Shown one piece after another: positions 63,256-64,000 of a stretch of DNA of 64,000 nt. Numbering within the stretch: the first letter of the stretch is position 1; the number at the start of each line of letters is the position of its first letter. The notes under the pieces are model-generated. The model worked only from the letters and a program-made list of their open reading frames with translations. It ran no database searches and was not told the origin of the DNA. The position numbers and the translations under genes are program-made. This stretch comes from Gemmatirosa kalamazoonensis (GTDB lineage Bacteria > Gemmatimonadota > Gemmatimonadetes > Gemmatimonadales > Gemmatimonadaceae), in assembly GCF_000522985.1 (NCBI RefSeq), contig NZ_CP007129.1:558001-622000 (forward strand). The letters are read 5' to 3'.

Positions 63256-64000
63256 ATGATGAGACGAGCCTGCCCCGTGGCGCGCGCACTCCTGGTGGTC
63301 ATCGCCCTCGTCGCGTCGGAGGCCGGCGCGCAGCGCGCGAGCCTCGCGCCGACGCCGCCGATGGGGTGGAACAGCTGGGACTCGTACGGCACGACGGTCA
63401 CGGAGACGCAGGTGAAGGCACAGGCCGACGTGATGGCGCGCGATCTCGCGCCGTACGGCTGGCGCTACGTGACGGTCGACATCCAGTGGTATCAACCCAC
63501 CGCGCGCGGGCACGACTACCAGCCCGGCGCGCGGCTCGCCATGGACGACTATGGGCGCCTCGTGCCGGCGCCTAACAAGTTCCCGTCGGGCTTCAGGTCC
63601 CTCGCGGACTACGTGCACGCGAAGGGGCTCAGGTTCGGCATCCACATCATGCGCGGCATCCCGCGCCAGGCCGTCGCGGCGAACACGCCGATCCTCGGCA
63701 CGGCGTACCATGCGCGCGACGTCGCCGACACGACGAACCCGTGCCGCTGGAACCCCGACATGTGGGGCGTCGACGTCACGAAGCCCGGCGGGCAGGCGTA
63801 CTACGACGCGATCGCCGCGCTCTACGCGTCGTGGGGCGTCGACTTCGTGAAGGCCGACGACATGGGAAGCCACGCGTTCCAGCCGTCGGAGATCGCCGCC
63901 CTGCGCCGCGCGCTCGACAGGACCGGCCACCCGATCGTGCTCAGCATCTCGCCCGGCCCCGCCCCGCTGGACCAGGCGGCGTTCTTCGCCGAGCACGCCG
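63256..64000 (+). CDS. GH27-type alpha-galactosidase, N-terminal part (runs off the window)
   Basis: Open from ATG 63256 (or 63259) to the window edge, 248 residues. A signal peptide (CPVARALLVVIALVASEAGA) precedes a GH27-like start: PPMGWNSWDSYGTTVTE, WRYVTVDIQWYQPTA, PNKFPSGFRSLADYVHAKGLRFGIHIMRG and VDFVKADDMG, which carries the nucleophile Asp region. Substrate is likely an alpha-galactoside or related sugar such as arabinopyranoside. It continues the arabinose cluster. A motif copy (63570) encodes Pro-Asn. Confidence 0.88.
   Translation, partial: MMRRACPVARALLVVIALVASEAGAQRASLAPTPPMGWNSWDSYGTTVTETQVKAQADVMARDLAPYGWRYVTVDIQWYQPTARGHDYQPGARLAMDDYGRLVPAPNKFPSGFRSLADYVHAKGLRFGIHIMRGIPRQAVAANTPILGTAYHARDVADTTNPCRWNPDMWGVDVTKPGGQAYYDAIAALYASWGVDFVKADDMGSHAFQPSEIAALRRALDRTGHPIVLSISPGPAPLDQAAFFAEHA

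Overview
This is 64 kb of very GC-rich chromosomal DNA. Genes are tightly packed, Leu and Arg codons are strongly biased, and antisense strands are full of spurious Arg/Ala-rich ORFs. Gene content (FtsX/ADOP-type permeases, ABC-2 permease fused to an M1 peptidase, arabinoside hydrolases, DinB/VOC/DUF892 proteins, a Rcp1-like response regulator, no rRNA, tRNA or phage genes) suggests a soil bacterium of the Gemmatimonadota, perhaps Gemmatirosa-like. That assignment is inference from style and content; I could not run a search.

Layout. 0-5 kb: single genes (response regulator, TrkA-C membrane protein, L,D-transpeptidase, SDR, small duplicated-domain protein, group 2 sigma factor). 5-9.5 kb: a minus-strand adaptor/FtsX permease/ATPase exporter whose permease is split by an apparent single-base frameshift. 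9.6-15.8 kb: a stress block with a USP-USP-DUF5335 fusion, a USP remnant, Hsp20, a VIT-type transporter, small membrane proteins and another tandem USP.

15.9-35.8 kb is the centre of interest. About 20 kb of same-strand, mostly stop/start-overlapping genes runs CBS protein, tandem USP, korA, korB, a protein of unknown function, rnfB, a giant pyruvate:ferredoxin oxidoreductase (nifJ type, with an extra C-terminal ferredoxin domain), rnfC, rnfD, rnfG, a 48-residue Cys-rich membrane peptide, apbE, rnfE, rnfA, a Cys-rich 113-residue protein and an ADOP permease. It couples two ferredoxin-reducing 2-oxoacid oxidoreductases to a complete Rnf ferredoxin:NAD ion pump, with its flavinylation enzyme and a candidate iron-centre maturation factor. 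The RnfA has Ser where the second cluster-ligand Cys is expected. With three USP genes, Hsp20 and CBS proteins nearby, the neighbourhood resembles a low-oxygen/dormancy survival island.

36-64 kb: an ankyrin-MsrA fusion, an ABC ATPase with an ABC-2/M1 peptidase permease, creatininase-like, DinB and VOC proteins, a three-GAF sensor kinase, a lysyl-oxidase-like lipoprotein facing a His/Met-rich putative metal cluster (one member with a GC-tract frameshift), a methyltransferase, assorted small enzymes, a PfkB kinase, a ferritin-like DUF892 protein, and finally an arabinan/galactan cluster: GH51 arabinofuranosidase, L-arabinose isomerase and a truncated GH27-type enzyme.

Two kinds of non-gene structure stand out. 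First, the heptamer GCCTAAC/GTTAGGC (usually as octamer GCCTAACG) occurs 52 times by my hand count, on both strands and mostly inside genes, where it forces the rare Leu codon TTA in Leu-Gly pairs and supplies several stop codons. Second, large imperfect palindromes built of short tandem units sit between genes and, unusually, in frame inside exporter, nifJ, rnfB and pre-rnfB genes.
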